NCBI GenBank assembly: GCA_046757465.1
Contig: JBHHYH010000002.1
Span: 1-64,000 of the forward strand
Direction: 5' to 3'
Length of the DNA: 64,000 bases
DNA from: Scalindua_A sp046757465
Lineage (GTDB): Bacteria > Planctomycetota > Brocadiia > Brocadiales > Scalinduaceae
How positions within the stretch are numbered: the stretch's first letter is position 1; every line of letters starts with the position of its first letter. Position numbers and translations under genes: made by a program. The notes under the pieces were generated by a model, which worked only from the letters and a program-made list of their open reading frames with translations, ran no database searches and was not told where the DNA came from. Shown here one piece after another: positions 52,001 through 59,118 of this stretch.

Positions 52001-53078
52001 AGCAATTGCCCGTTACGGCCTGAAAATACGTCAGGTCCAGGATGTGATTGAGATTGCCGTTGGTGGACGCCGTGTAACGACAACCGTTGAAGGACGTGAG
52101 CGGTATCCAGTTAGAGTCCGATATTTGAGGGAATTGCGAGATCGAATTGAGACACTCGGCCGTATCCTTGTCGCAGCTCCAGATGGCACGCAGATTCCTT
52201 TAGAGCAGGTGGCTGATATCAATTACGTGCGGGGACCACAGGTAATCAAGAGTGAAGATACTTTTCTTGTAGGTTATGTGCTATTCGACATGAAAACCGG
52301 GCATGCCGAAGTGAACGTCGTTGAAGATTGCCAGCGTTATTTAAAACAAAAAATCGAAAGCGGCGAGTTTATCCTGCCACCCGGGGTTAGCTACACGTTC
52401 GCTGGAAGTTACGAAAATCAGATACGCTCGCAGAAAACATTGTCTGTTGTTATGCCTGTGGCCTTATTCATTATATTTATCATTTTATATTTTCAATTCA
52501 GATCGACCATCACTACCGCACTGGTTTTCAGCGGTATATTGGTTGCCTGGGCCGGTGGATTCTTGATGATCTGGCTGTACGGACAGCCCTGGTTCCTCGA
52601 CTTTGAAGTGTTCGGAACGAACATGAGAAATCTGTTCCAGGTACATACTATCAACCTGAGCGTTGCTATTTGGGTTGGTTTTCTTGCGTTATTTGGGATT
52701 GCCTCAGATAACGGGGTGATAATGGCAACCTATCTGGATCAAAGCTTTTGGAAGCGGCAAATTACGACATATAAAGATGCCAGAGAGGCCACTGTCGTGG
52801 CGGGACTACGGAGGGTTCGTCCTTGTTTGATGACGACTGCAACCACTATCCTTGCATTGATTCCCGTCCTGACCTCAACCGGACGCGGCTCTGATATCAT
52901 GGTGCCGATGGCCATTCCCAGCTTCGGTGGCATGATGATCCAAATCATGGCTCTTTTCATTGTCCCGGTACTCTATTGTTCCGTGCAGGAGTGGAAGATC
53001 AAGCTGCAAATTAAAGACGCTCGATTCGCTGGACACGCACACACGAAACAAAAGCCGAAAGATCGCTCGAATTTATAA
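49086..53078 (+). CDS. CusA-like RND Cu/Ag efflux pump
   Basis: A 1330-residue heavy-metal efflux RND protein. Conserved P-V-D-A-I-P-D-I-G-E-N-Q-Q-I-V near the start. The three metal-binding Met of CusA are present: Y-L-Y-M-P-T-T (about 772), P-L-S-M-I-E-T (about 822) and R-I-V-M-L-Q-S-G (about 911), so copper/silver is the expected substrate. Proton-relay residues lie in G-T-M-V-D-M-G-I-I-M-C-E. It is about 280 residues longer than E. coli CusA, mainly from extra membrane/loop sequence near 600-700, a charged insertion at about 835-885 and extra sequence near the C-terminal helices. No outer-membrane factor follows. GC content appears above the surrounding average. Confidence 0.93.
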   Translation: MNETRQSSNLTPGDKISFLDNIILFCLKNKLVVVLMVFIIMGWGLLVAPFDWEIGSLPRNPIPVDAIPDIGENQQIVFTEWIGRSPQDVEDQITYPLTVSLLGVPGVKTIRSYSFFGFSSIYIIFKEDVEFYWSRTRVLEKLNSLPAGTLPAEVQPALGPDATSLGQIYWYTLEGRDPDGKPIGGWDLHELRTIQDWYVRYFLLAAEGISEVASIGGYVQEYQVDVDPDAMRAARVTLEDIFMAVRMSNIDVGARTIEVNKVEYIIRGLGFIEKVSDIEKSVVTVNENIPIYIKDVAKVTLGPALRRGALDKGGAEATGGSVVVRYGFNPLQAIKNVKKKIDEISPGLPTKAVVDYKKTTRTEVASFAAARGFDGFNGTELNQDDWLNWLLTNSREDWPVWINTSHVTVVPFYDRTGLIYETLGTLNTALTEEILVTIIVVIVLVMHLRSSILISALLPFAVLMCFIAMKLFSVDANIVALSGIAIAIGTMVDMGIIMCENILRHLDEADPDENRLDVIFRACREVSGAVLTAVSTTIVGFLPVFTMIGAEGKLFKPLAFTKTFAIFSSVIVALVIIPPAAHILFTTRIRSKRLKQFFLSGLIAAGVVIGFWLVWWAGFILVALGAYRLSEGYLPSHIRSFGQWFVILAAALLVGIILTNHWLPLGPEKGLLRNLVFAASLIGGLLIFFQIFQRFLFAPILRWCLEHKMLFMLVPMFVMLLGICAWMGFDRAFGFVPGTIRNTTIWKGASNVFPGFGKEFMPPLDEGSYLYMPTTMPHASIGEVLNVIQFQDKQLSSIPEIDMVVGKLGRIESPLDPAPLSMIETVINYKPEYITDKDGHRIKFRFDENKQEFVRDQDGNLIPDKYGKPYRQWRENIKTPDDIWKEIVEAAEIPGTTSAPKLQPIAARIVMLQSGMRAPMGVKVKGPDLETIEKVSLDIERFLKEVPSVESPAVIADRIVGKPYIEIGFDREAIARYGLKIRQVQDVIEIAVGGRRVTTTVEGRERYPVRVRYLRELRDRIETLGRILVAAPDGTQIPLEQVADINYVRGPQVIKSEDTFLVGYVLFDMKTGHAEVNVVEDCQRYLKQKIESGEFILPPGVSYTFAGSYENQIRSQKTLSVVMPVALFIIFIILYFQFRSTITTALVFSGILVAWAGGFLMIWLYGQPWFLDFEVFGTNMRNLFQVHTINLSVAIWVGFLALFGIASDNGVIMATYLDQSFWKRQITTYKDAREATVVAGLRRVRPCLMTTATTILALIPVLTSTGRGSDIMVPMAIPSFGGMMIQIMALFIVPVLYCSVQEWKIKLQIKDARFAGHAHTKQKPKDRSNL

Positions 53079-53239
53079 ATTAATGAAGCCGATAGCAATC
53101 CCTACGGTTGGGGGGAATGACCGTAGCCCTGATCACGATCTTTATAGTTCGCTGCTGTTCGGACTCATGGAGCTTAAGCTGAGATGGGGCATCAATGACC
53201 CTCGTTTCGAAGAGAATGCAACATTCCTCTCGCCAAGGC

Positions 53240-53644
53240 ATGAATATCTTAAGAATTAATACCATATGCATTTTTGTTATTACAACATTTGTGGGGTGTA
53301 TCTATGGGCCTCCAATGAAAGTGAGTTTATCCAATCTCGTTGATACGCCTTCTTTGTATAGGAACAAGAAGGTGGAAATTTCAGGAAATGTGGTAAGAAA
53401 TGAATATTATGGTGATAAGTACGTAACCTGGCAGTTGATTATGGAAGAAAACGGAAAACGCATTTATTGTTACGAAGACGGTGACAATCCAGACGTCATC
53501 ACCAAATGTGTGAATCTGGCTGAGGAGGCGAAAGAGAACGATGAAAAAATAGTCGTCACAGGAAGATTGCGCCACGGCGGATATCGTGAGATAGTCAGTG
53601 GTACTATTTTAGAAATAGATACCTTGCATGCATCAAGTGCCTAG
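53240..53644 (+). CDS. Small OB-fold lipoprotein
   Basis: About 134 residues. ATG 53240 starts a lipoprotein signal peptide (T-T-F-V-G-C). The mature part has an OB-like pattern: Y-R-N-K-K-V-E-I-S-G-N-V-V (about 40-52), W-Q-L-I-M-E-E-N-G-K-R-I-Y-C-Y (about 65-79) and K-I-V-V-T-G-R-L (about 109-116), resembling tRNA_anti-like/BOF domains. The longer frame from 53195 adds residues unlike a signal peptide. Located between the pump and metal-binding genes; role unknown. Confidence 0.65.
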   Translation: MNILRINTICIFVITTFVGCIYGPPMKVSLSNLVDTPSLYRNKKVEISGNVVRNEYYGDKYVTWQLIMEENGKRIYCYEDGDNPDVITKCVNLAEEAKENDEKIVVTGRLRHGGYREIVSGTILEIDTLHASSA

Positions 53645-53841
53645 GAAAGTACACCAAAGCTACAACAAGGTGCCCAAAATGTAAAGAGGTACTTGCAAGA
53701 CAAATCAAGGGTATGATAGGGGCACACGTAAAGTGGGAAATGAGGTGTCCGGATTGCAAGAAAAAGCCTGAAGAATGGCTCCTTCAACATTGTGACAAAT
53801 GTGAGACAGACTTCCTGGCATGTCCACTTTGCAAAAAGTAA
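53589..53841 (+). pseudogene. Zinc-ribbon protein remnant
   Basis: An open frame with five CxxC pairs (C-I-K-C, C-P-K-C, C-P-D-C, C-D-K-C, C-P-L-C) ends at TAA 53839-53841. It has no start codon before the first pairs; the first ATG is 53713, giving only 42 residues with three pairs. It overlaps the end of the OB lipoprotein gene in another frame. It is probably the 3' part of a decayed zinc-ribbon gene. A short expressed peptide from 53713 is possible. Confidence 0.5.
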
Positions 53842-54195
53842 CAAGAGAAGTATACAAAATAGGTTGGATTTCATCCAAGATTGATGGCTTAGGCAAAATG
53901 ACCTTATTAAAAGACCGGTGTTTGCAGAGGGGGCTTAATCTCGATTTGCATAAGAACAAGAAGTTGAGCAGAATCCCGACTTGAGGAGGTGGGTAGCGAA
54001 TCTGACTATCTCCTCAACCAAGGAGCGGAATTTCGAGCTTCAATGTTTGTTCGCGCCGCCTGAAGTGGGGCGAATAATATTACGAAAGGAGGTGTTATTT
54101 AAAAATTACTATGTAACTAACGTTGGCCTATGTAAACGGTATGACCTAATTTATTTTTTTGTATTTTGTTTATTAAATGAGGGGAGGGTAAGAAA
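53842..54195. other. Gap before the HMA protein gene
   Basis: About 350 bp with no supported gene. It contains two strong Shine-Dalgarno-like sequences (GAGGAGGTGGG near 53976 and AAAGGAGGTG near 54086) without a good ORF behind them, suggesting decayed genes. GGGAGGG before 54196 serves the HMA gene. Confidence 0.45.
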
Positions 54196-54528
54196 ATGTT
54201 AACTAACAAATACTTAAATCTTGGCTATATTTCTATAATTGCCATAATCCTTGGACTAGCAATAAGCACATCTTATGTTAATACAGCACAAGCCGCAGAT
54301 GAGAAAAAGGTCGAATTAAAGATCAAAGGGATGGGTTGCGAGATGTGTGCAAAAGCTATAAAGACAGTAATCTCAAGGTGTGCTGGTGTTGAGGGTTGTG
54401 GGGTAAGTTATAAAGAGGGCAAGGCCATTATAGAGATTGAAGTGGGCAAGGCAAAGGCTGGAGAAATTATAGAGGCTGTTGAAGAGGCAGGTTATGTACC
54501 CGTGGGCGATATACCAGAAATGTACTGA
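54196..54528 (+). CDS. Exported heavy-metal-associated (HMA) domain protein
   Basis: A 110-residue MerP/CopZ-like protein. Signal peptide about residues 1-34 (A-Q-A-A-D). HMA domain about 38-105 with the metal-binding loop G-M-G-C-E-M-C-A-K-A-I and the V-E-E-A-G-Y end. Binds Cu(I), Hg(II) or Zn(II); copper fits the neighbouring CusA-like pump. An extra Cys pair (R-C-A-G-V-E-G-C-G) is unusual. It is placed outside the cytoplasm, as MerP is. Confidence 0.9.
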   Translation: MLTNKYLNLGYISIIAIILGLAISTSYVNTAQAADEKKVELKIKGMGCEMCAKAIKTVISRCAGVEGCGVSYKEGKAIIEIEVGKAKAGEIIEAVEEAGYVPVGDIPEMY

Positions 54529-54573
54529 CGTCTTTAACGCCTGATTGACTATGCCTTTTTCAAGTTCCAGAAC

Positions 54574-54700
54574 TAAACCACCCGCTATACGGGTGAGAAT
54601 GGCAAAAGCCATTTAGTATTACTTAAAGAAATAGTCTCCTTCTGTATATTGTGTTAATGAATACTTAAAATTAGCACTGTAACAGAAGGAGACTTTGTAT
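54574..54700. repeat. Hairpin-rich non-coding stretch
   Basis: CCACCCG-ctata-CGGGTGA (54580-54597), AATGGC-aaaa-GCCATT (54598-54613), and GTCTCCTTCTGT (54634-54645) paired with ACAGAAGGAGAC (54682-54693). The arrangement recalls ends of small IS elements, but no transposase is present. Confidence 0.5.
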
Positions 54701-54924
54701 TTTGGCACTAAAGTTGTTAAAAGTAATAACAATCTAATCCCATTATTCAGGATGCTATAGTTTCAACAATTTGCCTTGTTATAGCTATATCAACATATTA
54801 ATTTGCAAGGAAATATGGAGATTATATAATATTAAGGAGGTGATGATTATGGATAAGTAATTTGTGATTTATGTTATAATAAATTGTAAACAGAGCTTAA
54901 AAATTCTATTTAGGAGATAAACAA

Positions 54925-55329
54925 ATGAAAAGGACCTTGATTTCCTGCCCGACGAGGTCGTTCTGGCAGGTTGGACTTATTTTTATGTTTTCACTTGGTA
55001 TTTCAATTGCTTATTCAAGCCTAACACACGCAGAAGAGGAAGGAAAGGCGATAGACCGTGTCTGCACTATGCATGTTGACAAGGCATCAGCAGAGACACT
55101 AACGAAGGATGGATATACTTATTACTTTTGTTCTAAAAATTGCAAAACTAGCTTTGAAGAAAATCCAGCGAAATACGCCTGCATATGTCCACAACTATTT
55201 GGAGGATGTGACTGTGGCCACTGCACAGGGAAGGGTGTACCATGCGAATGCGCAGAAAAACATGCAGAATCCCATACAGGAGAACATGAACACGGCCACG
55301 AACATGAGGGTGGAGAACACTATCATTGA
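54925..55329 (+). CDS. Exported YHS-domain metal-binding protein
   Basis: A 134-residue protein. N-terminal signal peptide that contains nine residues encoded by a palindrome (about 7-15), with the hydrophobic core following. Then a YHS domain, V-C-T-M-H-V-D ... G-Y-T-Y-Y-F-C-S-K-N-C-K-T-S-F-E-E-N-P-A-K-Y (about 50-90), a Cys-rich segment C-I-C-P-Q-L-F-G-G-C-D-C-G-H-C, and a His/Glu-rich tail. YHS domains bind copper or other soft metals; the context fits copper handling. TAGGAGATAAAC ribosome site. Confidence 0.82.
   Translation: MKRTLISCPTRSFWQVGLIFMFSLGISIAYSSLTHAEEEGKAIDRVCTMHVDKASAETLTKDGYTYYFCSKNCKTSFEENPAKYACICPQLFGGCDCGHCTGKGVPCECAEKHAESHTGEHEHGHEHEGGEHYH
54944..54970. repeat. Palindromic repeat inside a signal peptide
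   Basis: CCTGCCCGACGAGGTCGTT with GGCAGG at the end: CCTGCC (54944-54949) pairs with GGCAGG (54965-54970). Same family as the CTGCCCGACAAATGGCAGG repeats at 46350 and 60660. Confidence 0.7.
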
Positions 55330-55344
55330 TTGAACACTAAATAC

Positions 55345-55432
55345 AATCCCCCACATCCCCCTTTAAAAAAGGGGGACTAAGGGGGATTTACCCCTCCTTT
55401 ACTAAAGGGGGTTGGGGGATTGATAGAGTGGG
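55345..55432. repeat. CCCCC/GGGGG palindromic repeats
   Basis: Two adjacent palindromes (ATCCCCCTTTAAAAAAGGGG type, then CCCCTCCTTTACTAAAGGGG type). Same family as 42796-43042, 60505-60545 and 62923-62990. It could act as a bidirectional terminator. Confidence 0.7.
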
Positions 55433-55745
55433 GCTGAGGGATGGGAGAGAGAATTAAGTCACTCAGCCATTTTTATTTTTGAAGACAGGTATCTGTTTTA
55501 CATTACCATGTTTATTACTCATGTGATTAAATTTGCCCAAAATAGAAAATATGGTCAAAATTCCATTGTTTATAAGGGGTTTTACCTATTTACTTTCTCC
55601 TGAAAATTGTTAGCATGAAGTTTTTAACATATTCCTTGTTTGGCCAATCATGGGATGTCTGAAATCAGTCTAATATAATATTAAATTCATAACCAATGTA
55701 TAAAGTATCTTAAGAAAGAGAGACTTTATAAAATTTTAAGGAGGG
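55433..55745. other. Gap before the cupredoxin gene
   Basis: AT-rich, no gene seen. AAGGAGGG at its end is the ribosome site for the cupredoxin gene. Confidence 0.4.
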
Positions 55746-55748
55746 ATG

Positions 55749-56363
55749 ATGAAAGTAGATAAAATATTTATTATATTTCTTTTAATTTCGGCAGTCATAG
55801 CATCTTCAACAATACATGTTTATGCAGTTGAAGGTTCTGGTGTGATAAAAGGAAAAGTAATAGCAAGGGTTCCCAAGTATAAAAAAGATTCTGTTGTTTA
55901 TATCGAAAGAGTAGAAGGCAACTATCCTCCTCCAGAGGAGCATGCCAAAATGGATCAGGTGGAACTGGTATTTATCCCTCACGTTTTAGTTGTCCTTAAA
56001 GGTACAACTGTTGATTATCATAACAGTGATGATATAGCTCATAATGTGTTTTCCCCCGACGATGTTGCTGATAAGATGAATCTTGGCACGTGGTTAAGAG
56101 GTGAAGTAAGGTCTTACACATTTAATAAACTTGGTGTTGCTGCTATGCTTTGTAATGTACACCCAGAGATGGAGGCTTTCGTTGTAGTCCTTCAAAATCC
56201 TTATTTTGCAAAGACTGATAAAGATGGAAATTATATAATAGAAAATGTACCTCCTGGTGAATATACATTGAAGGTATGGAACAAGAAGTATAAGGCAAAA
56301 CCTAAAAGGGTTGACATAAAAGAAGGTGATACCATAACGGTTGATTTCAAATTAAAGAGGTAA
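55749..56363 (+). CDS. Exported cupredoxin with carboxypeptidase-regulatory-like tail
   Basis: About 204 residues. Signal peptide about 1-28. Plastocyanin-like domain with type-1 copper ligands His in I-A-H-N-V-F-S (about 100) and Cys, His, Met in M-L-C-N-V-H-P-E-M-E (about 138-147). A C-terminal beta-sandwich follows (Y-F-A-K-T-D-K-D-G-N-Y, P-P-G-E-Y-T-L-K-V-W). It is probably a small electron carrier outside the membrane. It is 7 bp upstream of the NAD(P) oxidoreductase of the bc-type cluster. Two ATGs are adjacent; AAGGAGGG fits 55749 better than 55746. Confidence 0.87.
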   Translation: MKVDKIFIIFLLISAVIASSTIHVYAVEGSGVIKGKVIARVPKYKKDSVVYIERVEGNYPPPEEHAKMDQVELVFIPHVLVVLKGTTVDYHNSDDIAHNVFSPDDVADKMNLGTWLRGEVRSYTFNKLGVAAMLCNVHPEMEAFVVVLQNPYFAKTDKDGNYIIENVPPGEYTLKVWNKKYKAKPKRVDIKEGDTITVDFKLKR

Positions 56364-56370
56364 TTTTCAC

Positions 56371-58158
56371 ATGCTTGAAAGAAGATACAAAGTTGTTATC
56401 CCGGATTTGAATTATTATCTTAAGCTTATAAGTTGCCGGGATGCTTGCCCTATAAAGACGTTTGCCGGTGGATACGTGCAGGCTATATATGAAGGCAATA
56501 TTAAGAAGAGTTATGAAATTGCTTGTGATACTAATCCATTGGTATCTGTATGCGGTAGAATTTGCGCCCATCCATGTGAAGATGCGTGCAGAAGAGGAGA
56601 TATTGACGAGCCGATTTCCATACGTGCGTTAAAGAGGTATGTTTGTGAAAAGTACGGAGTGGAAAGTAAAAACCCACCCCCGGTTCCAAAGATTAATAAA
56701 AGCAGGGCAAAGATTGCCGTAATTGGCTCTGGCCCGGCAGGACTCTCCTGCGCTTATGAACTAACAATGCTTGGTTACAGTGTTACTATGTTCGAGTCAG
56801 AGTCAGTTTTAGGCGGTATGCTTCAGACGGGTATTCCTGAATACAGACTTCCAAGAAGGGTCGTTGAGTTAGAAATCGATAGGATACTGAAAATTGGAAT
56901 AGAATTAAAGGTCTCACAGAAGTTGGGTAAAGATTTTGACATAGAAGATTTAATGGATGAGGGTTTTAAGGCTGTCTTTATCGCTACCGGCGCCCACAAG
57001 AGTATAGATATTGGGTTGCCTGGTAGAGACCTTGATGGTGTTTTAAGTGGGATAGATTTCTTATTAAATGTTAATCTTGGTTACAAAGTAGATATAGGAG
57101 AAAAGGTTATTGTTATAGGGGGAGGCAACGTTGCAATAGATATTGCAAGAACTGCTCTAAGGGGTACTCAAAAGCTTGAAGACGGTAGTACTTCCATGGA
57201 TGCAGCGCGAATGGCAATTCGTCTGGGGGCTAAAGAAGTGCATGTAATATGCCTGGAATCTAGAGAAGAGATGCCTGCATTTCAATATGATGTTGAAGAG
57301 GCAGAGAGAGAAGGTGTGATACTTCATCCATCTAAAGGGCCTAAGAGAATCATTGGTGAAAATAGTAAAGCTGTGGGGCTTGAAACCCTGGATGTTGAAT
57401 CTGTTTTTGATAGTAGAGGCAGATTTAATCCAACATTTATCAATGGTAGTGAAAACATCATGTCATCAGATACTGTGATTTTGGCAATTGGTCAGTCTCC
57501 TGACATATCCTGGTTGGAGAAACATCCTGAAATAGCACTAACGCCGAGAGGGACAATAAAGGTGGATAACGAAACCCTTGCAACTACAAGACCCGGTATA
57601 TTTGCAGGAGGCGATGTTGCTTTTGGGCCAAGGATTGTGGTTGAAGCAATTTCAGATGGTATAAAAGCTGCACACTCTATCTACAGATATCTGGGAGGGA
57701 AAAAGTTAGAGCGAGTTAAGGCAAGGTTTATAGCACTTAGTTCTAAACAATATGAGATGCCCATAAATTATGAAAAGATACAAAGACAAAGCATCCCATC
57801 TTTACCAATATCCAGGAGGATAGGGTTTTCTGAGGTAGAGATCGGATATGATGATGAAACGGCAAGGATAGAGTCGAGTAGATGTTTAGACTGCAAAGTA
57901 AATACTATTTTTGATGGCTCAAAATGTATTCTTTGTGGTGGTTGCGTGGACGTATGCCCGGAAAACTGCCTAAGGTTGGCAGAGACAAATAAGCTTGCGG
58001 GAGATGAAAAGTACATGAATCTTATTCAGAAAAAAAGTGATTCTCTTGCAATCATAAAAGATGAAGAAAGATGTATTAGATGTGGTTTGTGTATGAAAAG
58101 ATGTCCCACAAAGGCAATCACAATGGAGACATTGGAACTTGTAGAAGAAGACAATTGA
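56371..58158 (+). CDS. GltD-like NAD(P)/FAD oxidoreductase with C-terminal ferredoxin domains
   Basis: A 595-residue protein. N-terminal Cys-rich helical domain (C-R-D-A-C-P-I-K-T, C-G-R-I-C-A-H-P-C-E-D-A-C, about 22-75) as in glutamate synthase beta subunits; FAD site G-S-G-P-A-G-L-S-C-A (about 118-127); NAD(P) site G-G-G-N-V-A-I-D-I-A-R (about 250-260); G-G-D-V-A-F-G (about 414-420); and two 4Fe-4S motifs at the end (C-I-L-C-G-G-C-V-D-V-C-P and C-I-R-C-G-L-C-M-K-R-C-P). No glutamate synthase large subunit is present. Placed before Rieske and cytochrome b genes, it probably connects NAD(P) to the quinone pool; anammox bc clusters are known to include such a subunit. Confidence 0.92.
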   Translation: MLERRYKVVIPDLNYYLKLISCRDACPIKTFAGGYVQAIYEGNIKKSYEIACDTNPLVSVCGRICAHPCEDACRRGDIDEPISIRALKRYVCEKYGVESKNPPPVPKINKSRAKIAVIGSGPAGLSCAYELTMLGYSVTMFESESVLGGMLQTGIPEYRLPRRVVELEIDRILKIGIELKVSQKLGKDFDIEDLMDEGFKAVFIATGAHKSIDIGLPGRDLDGVLSGIDFLLNVNLGYKVDIGEKVIVIGGGNVAIDIARTALRGTQKLEDGSTSMDAARMAIRLGAKEVHVICLESREEMPAFQYDVEEAEREGVILHPSKGPKRIIGENSKAVGLETLDVESVFDSRGRFNPTFINGSENIMSSDTVILAIGQSPDISWLEKHPEIALTPRGTIKVDNETLATTRPGIFAGGDVAFGPRIVVEAISDGIKAAHSIYRYLGGKKLERVKARFIALSSKQYEMPINYEKIQRQSIPSLPISRRIGFSEVEIGYDDETARIESSRCLDCKVNTIFDGSKCILCGGCVDVCPENCLRLAETNKLAGDEKYMNLIQKKSDSLAIIKDEERCIRCGLCMKRCPTKAITMETLELVEEDN

Positions 58159-58190
58159 ACTTATTGCATGTAACGAAAATATGGCAAATA

Positions 58191-58322
58191 TCCGTAGCGG
58201 AAACCTTTAGGTTTCCATGGGCTTGTCACCAATGTTGGTTATATAAACGTTTACATTGGAATTGATCCCATGACAGGTGGAGGCCTGAAGACCTCCCTGC
58301 CTACCGGCGGGCAGGCGCTACG
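58191..58322. repeat. Multi-hairpin repeat
   Basis: Framed by GTAGCG and CGCTAC. Inside are GGAAACCTTTAGGTTTCC, GGAGGCCTGAAGACCTCC and CCTGCCTACCGGCGGGCAGG. Non-coding, comparable to 45901-46020. Confidence 0.75.
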
Positions 58323-58362
58323 AATAAAATATAAAGCCGTGCAATTCATAAGAATTGCCTTA

Positions 58363-58408
58363 GCCTTAACTCCAAAAGACTTAAAATGAAAATCCCTCAT
58401 ACTATCAA
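58363..58408. repeat. Dispersed 45-bp repeat, copy 2
   Basis: Same strand and nearly the same sequence as 4903-4947. It lies just before the Rieske gene. Confidence 0.6.
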
Positions 58409-58426
58409 GTTGATTATCTAAAAGTT

Positions 58427-58885
58427 ATGGGAAACAAGAAATCCAGGAGAGAATTTTTTTCCATTATAGGTTTTTTCGGCCTTGCCTGCGGTATCGTAGG
58501 GTATATCTATTCTGCACTCCGTTTTATCTTTCCAAACATACTTTATGAACCACCTACTTCCTTCAGGATAGGTAAACCGGAGCAATATCAATTTGATTCT
58601 CCAACTTTTATTAACGAGAAACGTATATTTATTTTTTACGATCCAAAAGGAATATATTCAATTTCTTCCATATGTACGCACCTTGGATGTGGTGTAAGAT
58701 GGAGACAAGATACAGAAAATTTTGAGTGCCCATGTCATGGAAGTATCTTTAATAAAGATGGTAGGGTAAAGAAAGGACCAGCCCCACGCCCATTAGAATG
58801 GTATGCCGTTGAACTAGCGGCAGACGGAAATTTAATAGTGGATACTAGAGCTAGGGTAGATCCAACATTTAGACTCAAGGTTTAA
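58427..58885 (+). CDS. Rieske iron-sulfur protein
   Basis: A 152-residue Rieske subunit of a cytochrome bc/b6f-type complex. Twin-arginine-like N-terminus (S-R-R-E-F-F) and a membrane anchor (about 12-35). The 2Fe-2S motifs are C-T-H-L-G-C (about 83-88) and C-P-C-H-G-S (about 103-108), plus the G-P-A-P-R-P-L loop (about 120-126). It accepts electrons from quinol. Gene order oxidoreductase-Rieske-cytochrome b. No Shine-Dalgarno sequence at the ATG. Confidence 0.95.
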   Translation: MGNKKSRREFFSIIGFFGLACGIVGYIYSALRFIFPNILYEPPTSFRIGKPEQYQFDSPTFINEKRIFIFYDPKGIYSISSICTHLGCGVRWRQDTENFECPCHGSIFNKDGRVKKGPAPRPLEWYAVELAADGNLIVDTRARVDPTFRLKV

Positions 58886-58905
58886 ATCGATGTTTTTAAC
58901 ACGAA

Positions 58906-59095
58906 AATAGATTCCCTATCAGGGTCGGGAATGACAATGTGTTGTATTATCCGTCATTCCCGTGGCATTGCCCGCATGGCAAGCCCGTTCGAACCGGAAC
59001 GGAAGGGCTGGAATCCTCCTGACAAGGAGGCAACCTTGCTCTCGCAAGGAATCCAATTTTCATAATTCGTGGTGACTCGGATGGTCATGAAAGTT
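58906..59095. repeat. Composite palindromic repeat upstream of cytochrome b
   Basis: Contains ATTCCCTATCAGGGTCGGGAAT and GGAATCC-type palindromes. It ends with a segment (about 59050-59092) whose reverse complement recurs at about 60625-60665, so inverted copies flank the cytochrome b gene. Confidence 0.65.
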
Positions 59096-59118
59096 TAGCA
59101 GAAAGGGAGGGCATTTTC

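Noticed and set aside
54843..54860. Three- to five-codon ORF after a very strong Shine-Dalgarno sequence (AAGGAGGTGAT)
   Set aside because: Too short to judge; it looks like the start of a deleted gene and no function can be supported.
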